A program made the translations under genes and the position numbers. The notes under the pieces are model-generated. The model saw only the letters and a program-made list of their open reading frames with translations. It was not told where the DNA came from and searched no databases. Shown piece by piece: positions 34,125 to 42,693 of a stretch of 64,000 nucleotides of DNA (position 1 is its first letter; each line of letters opens with the position of its first letter). Origin of the DNA: Nonomuraea sp. NEAU-A123 (GTDB lineage: Bacteria > Actinomycetota > Actinomycetes > Streptosporangiales > Streptosporangiaceae); NCBI RefSeq assembly GCF_018603905.1, contig NZ_JAHFZZ010000006.1:496001-560000 (forward strand), in the 5' to 3' direction.

Positions 34125-35774
34125 TCAGGGTTCCTTTCTCCCACGTAGCTCGAAGTCGTCGAAAGTGGTCTTGAGCACCGACCGCTCGGCCTTGGACGTG
34201 CGCGCGAACAGGCCGACGTAGCCGTTGCCGATGCCGTTCGGGTCGTCGACCTGGTGGACCCGCTCACCGTTCACCCACATGGTCAGCCGTACGGTGCTGC
34301 CCTCCTGCTCGCAGGAGGCCTCGATCCTGACGGTCTTGCTCCCCAACCCGTCCACCTGGACCGGCTGGGCCAGCGTGCCGCCCGAGCCGTTGAAGATGCG
34401 CCGGATGCGTGCCATGCCGGTGGTGTCCAGCGCGAACTCGTAATAGGTGCCGTTGTCGGTGTTGTGGCAGTAGACGCCGTACTCGCCGGTGCCCACGGCC
34501 CGCTTCACCTGGGCGGTCACGCCGACCACCACCGTCTGGGGCAGCATCGGCGTGGGCGTCGACGACGGGACGGGCGTGGCCGTCGGCGTGGCGACGAGGA
34601 ACGGCGCCGGGGCCTTCTCCAAGCGCTCCACGTAGTCCGCCTCCACGTCGAGCCCGTACGTGCCGTCGGTCCGGTAGCCGTAGCTGACCGCGTCCGTCGG
34701 GTCGTAGGTGCCGCTCCAGCCGCCGCTGGTCTGCGTGAAGTCCTCCTGGTACAGGACCGGGAGCTCGGGTGGCCCGCTGTCCCTGAGCGTCGCCCAGGCC
34801 GTGATGCTCCCGGTGACCAGCACCGCCACCGCCACGGCGATGCCCGCGACGATCCGGCCCTTTTTGCGGGGTCGCGACTCAGGGAACGCCGCGGTCGCGT
34901 GCTGCCAGGCCACCTGCGCGGTCTGGGCGGCCTGCTCCGGGTGTACGGCCTGGGGAGCCTGCTCCGGCGCGGCCGAGCGGCCCACGAGATGGTCGAGCAA
35001 CTGCTGCGCGGTCGGCCGCGTGGCCGGATCCTTGCGCAGCGCCGCCCTGACCAGCTCCCGCAGCCCCGGCTCGACCGCGTCAAGCGCTGGTTCGGTGTTG
35101 AGCACCTGGTAGACGGTCGCGGGCAGCGTGTCGCCGCCGAACGCGGGCTTCCCGCTCGCGGCGTACACGATCAGCGAGCCCCACGAGAACACGTCGCACG
35201 CGGGCGAGACCGGATCGCCCCGCAGCACCTCGGGCGCCATGTACCGGGGCGTGCCGATGAGCTCACCCGTCCCGGTGACCCCGCCCAGCGTGTCGAGCGC
35301 CCGAGCGATGCCGAAGTCGATCACCCTCGGCCCGACGGGGGACAGCAGCACGTTCGACGGCTTGAGATCACGGTGCACGACCCCCGCCCCATGGATCGCG
35401 GTGAGCGCGGTGGCCACGCTGACCGCCAGCGCATCGAGACTCGACCCCCTGAGCGGCCCCGACTGCCGGACGGCCTCCTCCAGGTTGGGCCCCGGCACGT
35501 ACTCGGTGACGACATAGAGCTGATCGCCCTCGAGCGCCGCTTCGAGCACCGCCGCCGTACAGAACCTGCGTACCCGCTGAGCGGCGTCGGCCTCCCGGCG
35601 GAAGCGCATGCGAAACTGCTCGTGCTGGCTGAGCTCGGCGTTGATCACCTTGATGGCGACCCGCTGCCCAGAGGGATCCTCGGCAAGATGGACCGTCCCC
35701 ATCCCGCCTCGGCCCAGCACGCTCAGCAACCTGTAGCGCCCGATCTGGGAGGATTCACCGCTCACGGCGGGCAA
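34125..35774 (-). CDS. Membrane Ser/Thr protein kinase with extracellular lectin-like domain
   Basis: A 549-residue PknB-type kinase. The catalytic domain (11-265) has GRGGMG, Lys42, HRDLKPSN (134-141) and DFG (153-155), all intact. A TM helix spans about 308-330. The outside part (about 345-545) looks like a concanavalin/LamG-like sandwich (QEDFTQTSGGWSG..., YEFALDTTGMARI, GYVGLFARTS), with a Pro/Thr-rich segment inside. It probably senses a carbohydrate or cell-wall ligand. The start is uncertain: a TTG at 35774 with AGGTAAGC upstream or a GTG three codons later. The Vgb-like gene follows immediately. Confidence 0.88.
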   Translation of the reverse strand: MPAVSGESSQIGRYRLLSVLGRGGMGTVHLAEDPSGQRVAIKVINAELSQHEQFRMRFRREADAAQRVRRFCTAAVLEAALEGDQLYVVTEYVPGPNLEEAVRQSGPLRGSSLDALAVSVATALTAIHGAGVVHRDLKPSNVLLSPVGPRVIDFGIARALDTLGGVTGTGELIGTPRYMAPEVLRGDPVSPACDVFSWGSLIVYAASGKPAFGGDTLPATVYQVLNTEPALDAVEPGLRELVRAALRKDPATRPTAQQLLDHLVGRSAAPEQAPQAVHPEQAAQTAQVAWQHATAAFPESRPRKKGRIVAGIAVAVAVLVTGSITAWATLRDSGPPELPVLYQEDFTQTSGGWSGTYDPTDAVSYGYRTDGTYGLDVEADYVERLEKAPAPFLVATPTATPVPSSTPTPMLPQTVVVGVTAQVKRAVGTGEYGVYCHNTDNGTYYEFALDTTGMARIRRIFNGSGGTLAQPVQVDGLGSKTVRIEASCEQEGSTVRLTMWVNGERVHQVDDPNGIGNGYVGLFARTSKAERSVLKTTFDDFELRGRKEP

Positions 35775-35892
35775 GCTTACCTATATCTGCCTGACTGGCG
35801 GATGACCTCGGCGCTTGAGCCTGATCGGCTGCGGACCCGCAGCCTTCGGCTGAACATCGCTATCAGCGCCTGGTCGAGAGATCCGGATCTTG

Positions 35893-35908
35893 TTCGCGTT
35901 TGCGCGAA
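35893..35908. promoter_or_regulatory. Inverted repeat upstream of XRE gene
   Basis: TTCGCG-TTTG-CGCGAA, a perfect 6-bp-arm palindrome 36 bp before the ATG of the XRE-family gene. It is a plausible autoregulatory operator for that protein. Confidence 0.45.
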
Positions 35909-35944
35909 GTACCTGGTAGAACGCGAGTCAGAGGAGAAGGACCG

Positions 35945-36409
35945 ATGGCGAATTTTCCCAAGTGGAACGACTTCCGCACCGACATCGTCGCCAACTCCGG
36001 CGGCGAGGAAGCCGTGACTGAAGCACGACGCCACAATCAGGCCTACATCGACGGCTACCGATTGGCCAAGCACCGCAAGGCAGAGGGCCTGACCCAGTCC
36101 GACGTGGCCGAACGCATGGGCGTGACCAAGAGCCGCGTCTCCCAGATCGAGCGGGGCGAGGTGTCCACCATCGAGACCATTGCCCGCTACGTCCAAGCGC
36201 TCGGCGGGCAGATCCAGGTCTCAGAGGTGTTCGGCGATGACCGCGATGCGTGTGGCGGCAGGACCGGTTCGAGACCTTCACAGATCTGGTCAGGCGACGC
36301 GTTGCCAGGTGTCCCCGAAGTCGGCGATGACCTTCAGTTCTCCGCCGAGGGCATGGATGTACAGGCTGAGGGTGGTCAGTTCGGCGATGGCCCCGTTCTC
36401 GATCGCTGA
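35945..36409 (+). CDS. XRE-family HTH protein (solitary HigA-like antitoxin)
   Basis: A 154-residue protein. Residues 35-100 hold an XRE helix-turn-helix (LAKHRKAEGLTQSDVAERMG, then SRVSQIERGEVST). The N-terminal region RTDIVANSGGEEAVTEARR resembles antitoxins of HigBA-type modules. The last ~50 residues after VFGDDR look non-homologous and overlap the 3' end of the opposite-strand antitoxin gene by 120 bp, so the reading frame may once have ended near 36,245. AGAAGGA precedes the ATG. No toxin gene is visible next to it. Confidence 0.75.
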   Translation: MANFPKWNDFRTDIVANSGGEEAVTEARRHNQAYIDGYRLAKHRKAEGLTQSDVAERMGVTKSRVSQIERGEVSTIETIARYVQALGGQIQVSEVFGDDRDACGGRTGSRPSQIWSGDALPGVPEVGDDLQFSAEGMDVQAEGGQFGDGPVLDR

Positions 36410-36610
36410 GACGCGTTGCTGGGAGACCCCCATCGCCTGGGCCACCTCGGCTTGGGTCAGCCCTACCTTGTTACGCATGTCGGCCAGGAACCCCCCGCGC
36501 ACCTGGGCCACCCGGCGCTCCCGCGCCTCCTCCACCGCCTGGCGGTCGTCGGGGTGGACGAACTCGGCGATGAACTCCTCACGGGTATAGGAGTGAAACT
36601 CGGTGCTCAT
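36290..36610 (-). CDS. XRE-family antitoxin (HigA-like)
   Basis: A 106-residue HTH antitoxin with LTQAEVAQAMGVSQQRVSAI near residues 50-69 and the C-terminal LYIHALGGELKVIADFGD, typical of antitoxins paired with Gp49/HigB-like toxins. It overlaps the preceding toxin gene by ATGA (36607-36610), the usual toxin-first HigBA order. Since the toxin reading frame is interrupted, this antitoxin may now act without a partner or against toxins made elsewhere. Confidence 0.88.
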   Translation of the reverse strand: MSTEFHSYTREEFIAEFVHPDDRQAVEEARERRVAQVRGGFLADMRNKVGLTQAEVAQAMGVSQQRVSAIENGAIAELTTLSLYIHALGGELKVIADFGDTWQRVA

Positions 36611-36966
36611 GGCAACTCCTTCAGATACGCCTCATACCACTGCTCGGCCAGCGGGATGGATTGTCGGTACCACTGGTTCCATTGCCCGGACTTGTCTCCC
36701 GCGATCAGCAGGACCGCGTTGCGGAGGGGATCGAAGATGAACAGGATCCGTACTTCGCTGGTTCCGCTGGATCCGGGCCGCAACTCTTTGAGGTTGTGCA
36801 GGTCGGAGCCGCTGATCCGATCCACCAAGGGGCGTCCCAGCGCCGGGCCCTCATCCAAGAGCCGGTCGATGGTCTCGGCTACCAGCCTCTGCGTCACCGG
36901 ATCTCCAGTACGCAACTCGTGGAGCTAGTCGCGTACCTGAGTGGTCAACACCAGTCGAAATGCCAT
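36607..36966 (-). pseudogene. Gp49/HigB-like toxin gene with amber codon at position 14
   Basis: Reading from the ATG at 36966 gives MAFRLVLTTQVRD, a TAG stop at codon 14 (36925-36927), then LHELRTGDPVTQRLVAETI. It then runs open to the normal end (LKELRPGSSGTSEVRILFI ... SGQWNQWYRQSIPLAEQ). The ATG has GGAGG just upstream, so this was the original start. Homologues have an aromatic residue at this place, so one base change would explain the stop. A shorter product from the TTG at 36915 or a GTG soon after would lack the first beta-strand. Readthrough or reinitiation cannot be excluded. Confidence 0.75.
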
Positions 36967-36982
36967 CCGCCCTCCAGACACA

Positions 36983-36996
36983 ACAATCTTATTGTA
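36983..36996 (-). promoter_or_regulatory. Promoter -10 and operator of the toxin-antitoxin unit
   Basis: On the minus strand a consensus-like -10, TACAAT (36996-36991), overlaps the inverted repeat ACAAT-AAG-ATTGT (36983-36995), 17 bp before the original toxin start. This layout fits autorepression by the HTH antitoxin. The -35 is not clear. Confidence 0.5.
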
Positions 36997-37194
36997 CTCC
37001 GAGAGAGGCAAACGAACACGCGTTTCCGCACCACCCTGCCCGCTCCTTCCCGGCCCGGGAGGCGACCAGCGGGCCCGGATCGCGGCCGAGCCCGATCACC
37101 TTGAAGGCGCGGGTCTCGACGGGGAGGGAGCGGGAGAAGTCGCGAATTCCCGCGAAGCGCTCGACCCCGGCGTGTTACGAAGGTATTTCCCGTA

Positions 37195-37815
37195 TCAAGG
37201 CTTGAAAGCGCGCAGCGAGCGCCAGCTGGGTAGTCCCCGTCCGGTGTCGATCGGCATGACGCGGCAGCCGGCGGCGGTAGCGGCGGCGATTCCGGTGGGG
37301 CTGTCCTCGATCGCGACGCAGCGCCTCGGGTCCACGCCGAGGCGGTTCGTGGCCTTCAGGTACGGGTCTGGGTACGGCTTGCCGCGGGTGGTGTCATCGG
37401 CCGTCACGATCAGGGCGAAGCGGTGGTCGAGGAGGGGCAGCACCAGGCGGACGATGCTCCGCGGTGAGGCGCTGACCAGGGCGGTCGGGATGCCTTCTGC
37501 GTGCAGTTCGCCGAGGAGGTCCAGGGCGCCGGGGATCAGCGGTACGCCTCCGGGCTGCTCGGCGATGCGCGCGGCGAAGGCGTCGATGAGCTGCCGGGCG
37601 GTGTCGGGGAGGGTGGCGGCGTGGGGCTTGGCGGCGGACAGCAGGTGGGCCGCCACGTCCTCGGCCGCGCGGCCGAGGACGTCCGGGGTGTCGGCGGGGC
37701 CCAGCTCGACGCCGAGGGTCCGCGCCACCGAGGTCGCGGCCTGCCACCAGAACCCCTCGGTGTCCACCAGCGTGCCGTCCATGTCGAACAGGACGGCCTG
37801 CGGCACCTCCCCCAT
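37195..37815 (-). CDS. HAD-family hydrolase (beta-phosphoglucomutase-like)
   Basis: A 206-residue HAD phosphatase/mutase. Motif I is LFDMDGTLVDTE, motif II TALVSASPRS, motif III Lys in RGKPYPDPYLKA and motif IV IEDSPTGIAAA. It has the alpha-helical cap of the beta-PGM group. An in-frame ATG at 37887 would add a low-complexity Ser/Pro/Glu leader and overlap the ABC gene. The ATG at 37815 with GGGAG five bases upstream fits the family better and is preferred. As the last gene of an ABC-import operon it probably dephosphorylates, or cleaves phosphorus from, the imported compound. Confidence 0.85.
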   Translation of the reverse strand: MGEVPQAVLFDMDGTLVDTEGFWWQAATSVARTLGVELGPADTPDVLGRAAEDVAAHLLSAAKPHAATLPDTARQLIDAFAARIAEQPGGVPLIPGALDLLGELHAEGIPTALVSASPRSIVRLVLPLLDHRFALIVTADDTTRGKPYPDPYLKATNRLGVDPRRCVAIEDSPTGIAAATAAGCRVMPIDTGRGLPSWRSLRAFKP

Positions 37816-37876
37816 CGGCGCTCCCGACACTGCCGTTCCCGCTGACGACGGCTCCGACGACGACGGCTCAGACGGC

Positions 37877-38953
37877 TCAGACGGCATCGGCCGGTTCCGT
37901 GGCGGGGGAGGGGACCGTGACCGTCCGTTCGGCCACCAGTACGGGCCGCTCCACCAGGTGGACCGTCACGCGGGTGCCGGGTACCAGCCGTACCGCCTCG
38001 TGACCGGGTACGTCGGCCATGACCTCACCCCCCGACAGGGCGACCCGGAGCCGGACGGAGGCGCCGCGGAAGGAGGCCGCGATCACTTCCGCCTGGCCCT
38101 CCGGAGCCGGGGTCACCTGCACGGCCTCGGGGCGGATCAGCACGTCCACCTCCAGGGTGCCGGGGGCCTCGCCGTCGACGGGCAGTAGTTGGCCCAGCAC
38201 CGTCACCTGGTCGCCCGAGACGTGCCCGGCCAGGTGGTTCATGGTGCCGACGAACTCGGCCACGAAAGGGGTGGCCGGACGGTCGTAGACCTCGGCGGGC
38301 GGGCCGCACTGTTCCAGGCGGCCGTTCCGCAGGACGGCGACCCGGTCGGCGATCGACAGCGCCTCCTCCTGGTCGTGGGTGACGAAGATGGTGGTGATGC
38401 CGAGGTCGAGCTGGAGCCGGCGGATCTCCTCGCGCAGCGACACCCGTACCTTGGCGTCGAGCGCCGACAGCGGCTCGTCGAGCAGCAGCACGCGGGGCTC
38501 CAGCGCGAGCGCGCGGGCCAGGGCGACGCGCTGCTGCTGGCCCCCGGAGAGCTGGTGCGGGAAGCGGTCGGCGTGGGAGGGGAGGCCGACGAGTTCGAGG
38601 AGTTCGTCCGCCTTGGTGCGTCTGGTGGCCACGGGGACCTTGCGTACGCGCAGGCCGAAGGCGACGTTGTCGCGGGCGTTCAGGTTCGGGAAGAGGGAGT
38701 AGGACTGGAAGACCATGCCCGCGTCGCGCTTGTTGGCGGGCATGTCGGTGATGTCCGAGCCGTCGATGAGCACGGCGCCGGAGTCCGGCCGTTCGAACCC
38801 GGCCACGCACCGCAGCGCCGTCGTCTTTCCGCAGCCGGAGGGCCCCAGCAGCGCGACGAACTCGCCCGGCGCGATCGTCAGGTCGAAGCCGTCCAGCGCC
38901 ACCGTCTTGCCGAACACCCGCCGCAGGCCCCGGAACTCCACCTGAGCCGTCAT
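37877..38953 (-). CDS. ABC transporter ATP-binding protein (PotA/FbpC/PhnT type)
   Basis: A 358-residue ATPase with Walker A GPSGCGKTT, signature LSGGQQQRVALARAL, Walker B VLLLDEPLSALD and the H-loop VTHDQEEA. The C-terminal ~110 residues form a TOBE/MOP regulatory domain. It powers import through two permeases encoded just upstream. The gene overlaps the permease stop by ATGA. Family relatives move polyamines, ferric iron, thiamine or 2-aminoethylphosphonate. Confidence 0.93.
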   Translation of the reverse strand: MTAQVEFRGLRRVFGKTVALDGFDLTIAPGEFVALLGPSGCGKTTALRCVAGFERPDSGAVLIDGSDITDMPANKRDAGMVFQSYSLFPNLNARDNVAFGLRVRKVPVATRRTKADELLELVGLPSHADRFPHQLSGGQQQRVALARALALEPRVLLLDEPLSALDAKVRVSLREEIRRLQLDLGITTIFVTHDQEEALSIADRVAVLRNGRLEQCGPPAEVYDRPATPFVAEFVGTMNHLAGHVSGDQVTVLGQLLPVDGEAPGTLEVDVLIRPEAVQVTPAPEGQAEVIAASFRGASVRLRVALSGGEVMADVPGHEAVRLVPGTRVTVHLVERPVLVAERTVTVPSPATEPADAV

Positions 38954-39801
38954 TTCCTCTTCCTTCCCGAGAAGGCCGTGGACACCGCGAGCAGCAGCAG
39001 CCAGATGAGCAGCAGGCTGAGGATCGACACCGCGACCGACAGCTGCCCCTCGGACCCGGAGATCGTCACGATCCACACCGCGAACGGCTGGTAGCCCAGC
39101 AGCCTGGCCACGGTGAACTCGCCCAGCACCAGCGCGAGCGTCAGGAACGACGCGCTGGCCAGAGCCGAGCGCAGATTGGGGATGATCACCCTGAACAGCA
39201 CGTGCGGCCACGACGCGCCCAGGTTGCGGGCCGCCTCGACGAGCGTGCGCACGTCCATGGTGCGCAGCCCGGCGTCGAGCGAGCGGTAGACGAACGGCAA
39301 CACCAGCACCACGTACGCGAGCACGAGCACGAGGGGGAACGCCGGGTTCTGCACCGCGATCAGCGTGGCCCAGAACGGCGTCGGGGCCAGCACGTCGGTC
39401 CCGGTGCGCAACGAGGTGGTGAGCCCCGCCACGAACGTGATCGGCGGCACCACCAGCGGCAGCGTGCAGAGCACCTCCATCACCGGCCGCAGCCGCGGCG
39501 CGCTGAGCCGTACGGCCAGCATCGCCGGCAGCGTGAGCAGCAGGACCAGCACGATCGTCGCGACGGCCAGCGACATGGACAGCAGCAACGACGACCCGAA
39601 CCCCTCGGCCGTCAGGAGTTCGCCGTAGGCCGCGAAGGACACCCCGGCCGTGGGCGTGTAGATCGTGTACCAGAGCGAGGCCCCGAGCGGGATCAGGAAG
39701 TACGCGGCGGCCAGCAGGAACACCACCCCGCGCCACACCCGGGGCCGGGTGGGCGCCGGCGCGGGAGCGGTCACCGGCTCCAGCCCGGTCAGCGCAGCCA
39801 T
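38950..39801 (-). CDS. ABC transporter permease 2
   Basis: A 283-residue, six-TM inner-membrane permease. The coupling-loop motif reads EAARNLGASWPHVLFRVIIP, the classic EAA sequence that docks on the ATPase. It overlaps the upstream permease gene by 13 bp and the ATPase gene by 4 bp. Confidence 0.92.
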   Translation of the reverse strand: MAALTGLEPVTAPAPAPTRPRVWRGVVFLLAAAYFLIPLGASLWYTIYTPTAGVSFAAYGELLTAEGFGSSLLLSMSLAVATIVLVLLLTLPAMLAVRLSAPRLRPVMEVLCTLPLVVPPITFVAGLTTSLRTGTDVLAPTPFWATLIAVQNPAFPLVLVLAYVVLVLPFVYRSLDAGLRTMDVRTLVEAARNLGASWPHVLFRVIIPNLRSALASASFLTLALVLGEFTVARLLGYQPFAVWIVTISGSEGQLSVAVSILSLLLIWLLLLAVSTAFSGRKRK

Positions 39802-40607
39802 CGGGTGCTCCTCTTCTGCAGCGGCAGGTAGATCACCATGACCAGCCCGGCCACCACGATCATGTCGAGGCTGAGCGCGAGCGCGATGTTCTCGTAGCCG
39901 ATCAGCACGTCACCCGTGAGCGCGCTGGCGATCTTCAGGGTCACCAGCGGCACCACGGTCCCGACCATCGCGTTGGCCGTCGCGAAGGCCGCGAACGCGC
40001 TGCCGAACAGCAGCACCACCCCGCCGAGCATGGCGGGCGTGAGCACCGGCACCCCGACGAAGCGCCAGAACTGCCAGGCCGTCGCGCCGTTGTTGGCCGC
40101 CGCCTCCCGCCACTGCGGCCGCAGCCCGTCCAGCGCGGGCGCCATGACCAGCACCATCAGCGGGATCGAGAAGTACAGGTAGACGATCACCAGCCCCCAG
40201 AACGTGTACAGCGCGCCGGACGGCAGCCCGAGCAGGCCGCTGATCACGCCGGAGTTGCCGAGCGTGGCGATCCAGAAGAAGGCCAGCGGCACGCCGCCGA
40301 AGTTGGCCAGCACTCCGGAGGCCGTCAGCACCGCCTCGCGCAGCAGGGCGAACCGGGAGGTCACCACGGCCTGGGCGACGAACGTGCCGAGCACGGCCCC
40401 GAGCAGCGCCACCACGGCCGAGAGCTTGACGCTGCCGGCCATCGCGTTGAGATAGCCGCCCTGGAGGCTCTGCCCGAGGTTGGCCAGGCTCGGCTCACCG
40501 TTCGCGGTGAACGCCCCCGCCACCAGCGCGATGGCGGGGATGCCGAAGACCAGCGCGAAGAAGACCAGCAGGGGCAGCGCGCCGAGCCACCCCTTGGCGC
40601 GGGTCAT
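39789..40607 (-). CDS. ABC transporter permease 1
   Basis: A 272-residue, six-TM permease beginning MTRAKGWLGALPLLVFFALV. The EAA loop is weaker than in its partner (REAAANNGATAWQFWRFVGVP). With the second permease it forms a heterodimeric channel. The start at 40607 overlaps the binding-protein stop by ATGA. Confidence 0.92.
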   Translation of the reverse strand: MTRAKGWLGALPLLVFFALVFGIPAIALVAGAFTANGEPSLANLGQSLQGGYLNAMAGSVKLSAVVALLGAVLGTFVAQAVVTSRFALLREAVLTASGVLANFGGVPLAFFWIATLGNSGVISGLLGLPSGALYTFWGLVIVYLYFSIPLMVLVMAPALDGLRPQWREAAANNGATAWQFWRFVGVPVLTPAMLGGVVLLFGSAFAAFATANAMVGTVVPLVTLKIASALTGDVLIGYENIALALSLDMIVVAGLVMVIYLPLQKRSTRWLR

Positions 40608-41755
40608 CCCGAGATGGCGGCGTCCCAGCCGCTGGCCAGCTTGGCCTTGGCCGCGTCCACCTGCTCGGGGGTGGGGAACGTGGGCGTGCCCTCGACCTTG
40701 GGCAGCGCGTCGGCGGCGGCCTTGTCGACCGAGCCGTCGGTGGTCATGACCGGCAGCAGCACCGGCCTGGCGAAGCCCTTGAGGTAGAGGTTCTGGCCCT
40801 CGGTGCTGTAGAGGTACTCCTGCCAGAGGCGGGCGGCGGCCGGGTGGGGCGCGTCCTTGTTGACGGCCTGGGCGTACATCTGGAAGTACTTGCCGTCGGT
40901 GGGCACGTTCACCTTCCAGTCGAGGCCCTTGGCCGACATCTCGGGCGCGTAGGCGGCGTTGTTGTAGTCCCAGTCGATGCTGATCTGGGTCTCGCCCTTC
41001 TCGATCGTCGCCGGCGTGGTCTCGACCGGGTTGTAGTTGCCCGCGGCCTTCAGCTTCTTGAAGAACTCGATGCCCGGCTGGATGTCGTCGAACGAGCCGC
41101 CGGTGGCGATCGACGCGGCGTAGACGCCGGCGAAGGCCGAGCCGGACTTGGTCGGGTTGCCGTTCATCGCGACCTTGCCCTTGTACTCGGGCTTGAGCAG
41201 ATCGGCGAAGCTCGTCGGGCAGGTGGCGATCTTCTTGGCGTCGCAGCCGATCGACACGTAGCCGCCGTAGTCGTTCGTCCAGAGCCCGGTCGGCTCCTTC
41301 TGGCCCTCGGGAACCTTGTCGAACGCCTGCACCTTGTAGGGCGCGAACAGGCCCTCCTTGGCGCCGCTGATCGCGAACGACTGGCCGAGGTCGAGCACGT
41401 CGGGCGCGCGGTCCTGGCCCTTGCGGGTCTTCACCGCGGTGATCTCGTCGGCGCTGGCCGCGTCGGGGTCCTCGCTCTCGACCTTGATCCCGTACTTGGC
41501 GGTGAATCCCTTGATGATCTCGCCGTAGTTGGCCCAGTCGGGCGGCAGCGCGATGACGTGGAGGTTGCCCTCCTTCTTCGCCGCCTCGACGAGTTTGTCC
41601 AGGCCGCCGACATCTGCGGCGGAGGTGGCGGTCTTCGCGTTCACCCCGCCTTCTGACGCCTTGGTCTCCTGAGTGCCTGGGGCGGCGCCACACGCCGCTG
41701 TGGCTACGGTAAGGGCTGCGATGACGCCTGCCACACGGGCGCGAGGTGTGAACAC
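40604..41755 (-). CDS. ABC transporter substrate-binding lipoprotein
   Basis: A 383-residue extracytoplasmic binding protein. A lipobox (ATAAC, Cys at residue 22) anchors it to the membrane. The mature part is a type II periplasmic-binding fold of the PotD/FbpA/PhnS kind (GGLDKLVEAAKKEGNLHVIA... GETQISIDWDYNNAAY). The start is a GTG at 41755 with GGAGG four bases upstream. It heads an operon SBP-permease-permease-ATPase-HAD and diverges from a UTRA-GntR gene. This order recalls 2-aminoethylphosphonate importers, but the ligand cannot be read from sequence. Confidence 0.9.
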   Translation of the reverse strand: MFTPRARVAGVIAALTVATAACGAAPGTQETKASEGGVNAKTATSAADVGGLDKLVEAAKKEGNLHVIALPPDWANYGEIIKGFTAKYGIKVESEDPDAASADEITAVKTRKGQDRAPDVLDLGQSFAISGAKEGLFAPYKVQAFDKVPEGQKEPTGLWTNDYGGYVSIGCDAKKIATCPTSFADLLKPEYKGKVAMNGNPTKSGSAFAGVYAASIATGGSFDDIQPGIEFFKKLKAAGNYNPVETTPATIEKGETQISIDWDYNNAAYAPEMSAKGLDWKVNVPTDGKYFQMYAQAVNKDAPHPAAARLWQEYLYSTEGQNLYLKGFARPVLLPVMTTDGSVDKAAADALPKVEGTPTFPTPEQVDAAKAKLASGWDAAISG

Positions 41756-41797
41756 GTCGCCTCCAGTCTCCGAGGGTGTGGATAGAACTTAAGGGAA

Positions 41798-41811
41798 CTT
41801 GTACAAACAAG
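41798..41811. promoter_or_regulatory. Predicted GntR operator
   Basis: CTTGT-ACAA-ACAAG, a perfect 5-bp-arm inverted repeat midway between the divergent ABC operon and the GntR gene. A further ACAAGT lies at 41817-41822. It probably binds the adjacent UTRA regulator. Confidence 0.5.
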
Positions 41812-41866
41812 CCAGCACAAGTAGGACGCATGAACATTGCTCTTTCATGAATGCGAGGGGTCGCGG

Positions 41867-42613
41867 ATGGTTGCGCGTTATGAACGGATCGCCGATGCGC
41901 TGCGTGATGACATCCTCGCCGGCTTACATCCGGTCGGCTCGCAGCTCCCCACGGAGGCGGAGCTGGCCGCGCGCTATCTCGCCGCCCGCGGCACGGTACG
42001 CCAGGCGGTGGCGGTGCTGGTCGCCGAGGGGTTGGTCGGCTCCCGGCAGGGCGCCAGGCGCATCGTGCTGGGCAAGGCGCGCAGCCAGAGCTTCGCCGAG
42101 TTGCACAGCTTCGCCCAGTGGGCGCGCGCCAACGGCTACCGCTTCGGCGGCCAGATGATCACCCAGGGTCGCCGGGCGGCGAGCCCCGCCGAGGCCGCCA
42201 GACTCGGCACCGACGAGGTGCTCGACGTGCTCCGGCTGCGCACACTGGAGGGCGAGCCCGTCCTGCTGGAGCGCACGGTGTACGCGGAGTGGGTGGCCGC
42301 CGCCGTCGAAGAACTCGCGCCCGGCTGCGAGTCGGTCACCGAGGCGCTGTACGACTCGATCGGGCTGGTCTTCGCCTACGGCGAGCACCTCATCGACGCC
42401 GTCTCCGCGGGCGCCCAGGACGCCCGTCTCCTGGGGGTACGGCGCGGCAGCCCACTGCTGCGCCAGCGCCGCATCACCACCACGCACGAGGGCAGGCCGG
42501 TGGAGTGGTCGGACGACCGCTATCGGGCGGGCAGCGTGGTCTTCAGCATCCGCAACTCGATCGACGCCAACCCTCTGGTGCGGCAGGCGGGCGACTTGCG
42601 TTTCGGGGCCTGA
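41867..42613 (+). CDS. GntR-family regulator with UTRA ligand domain
   Basis: A 248-residue HutC/UTRA-type regulator. The N-terminal winged HTH reads YERIADALRDDILAGLHP, then GTVRQAVAVLVAEGLV. The C-terminal UTRA domain (about 90-240) binds a small effector. The ATG at 41867 follows GAGGGG. It is divergent from the ABC import operon and most likely represses it until the transported compound, or its phosphorylated form, is bound. Confidence 0.92.
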   Translation: MVARYERIADALRDDILAGLHPVGSQLPTEAELAARYLAARGTVRQAVAVLVAEGLVGSRQGARRIVLGKARSQSFAELHSFAQWARANGYRFGGQMITQGRRAASPAEAARLGTDEVLDVLRLRTLEGEPVLLERTVYAEWVAAAVEELAPGCESVTEALYDSIGLVFAYGEHLIDAVSAGAQDARLLGVRRGSPLLRQRRITTTHEGRPVEWSDDRYRAGSVVFSIRNSIDANPLVRQAGDLRFGA

Positions 42614-42693
42614 GAACATATGTTCGAGTCATAAGACGCCCGCCTTCCCCCGGGTGGCTCAGCATAGGCACGAGAGCCGCGGGGAGAAGCGAC

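Noticed and set aside
36987..37178. Minus-strand open frame of about 61 codons with protein-like sequence (e.g. SLPVETRAFKVIGLGRD)
   Set aside because: It has no start codon with a ribosome site and no recognised family. It may be a gene remnant, but I cannot support that.
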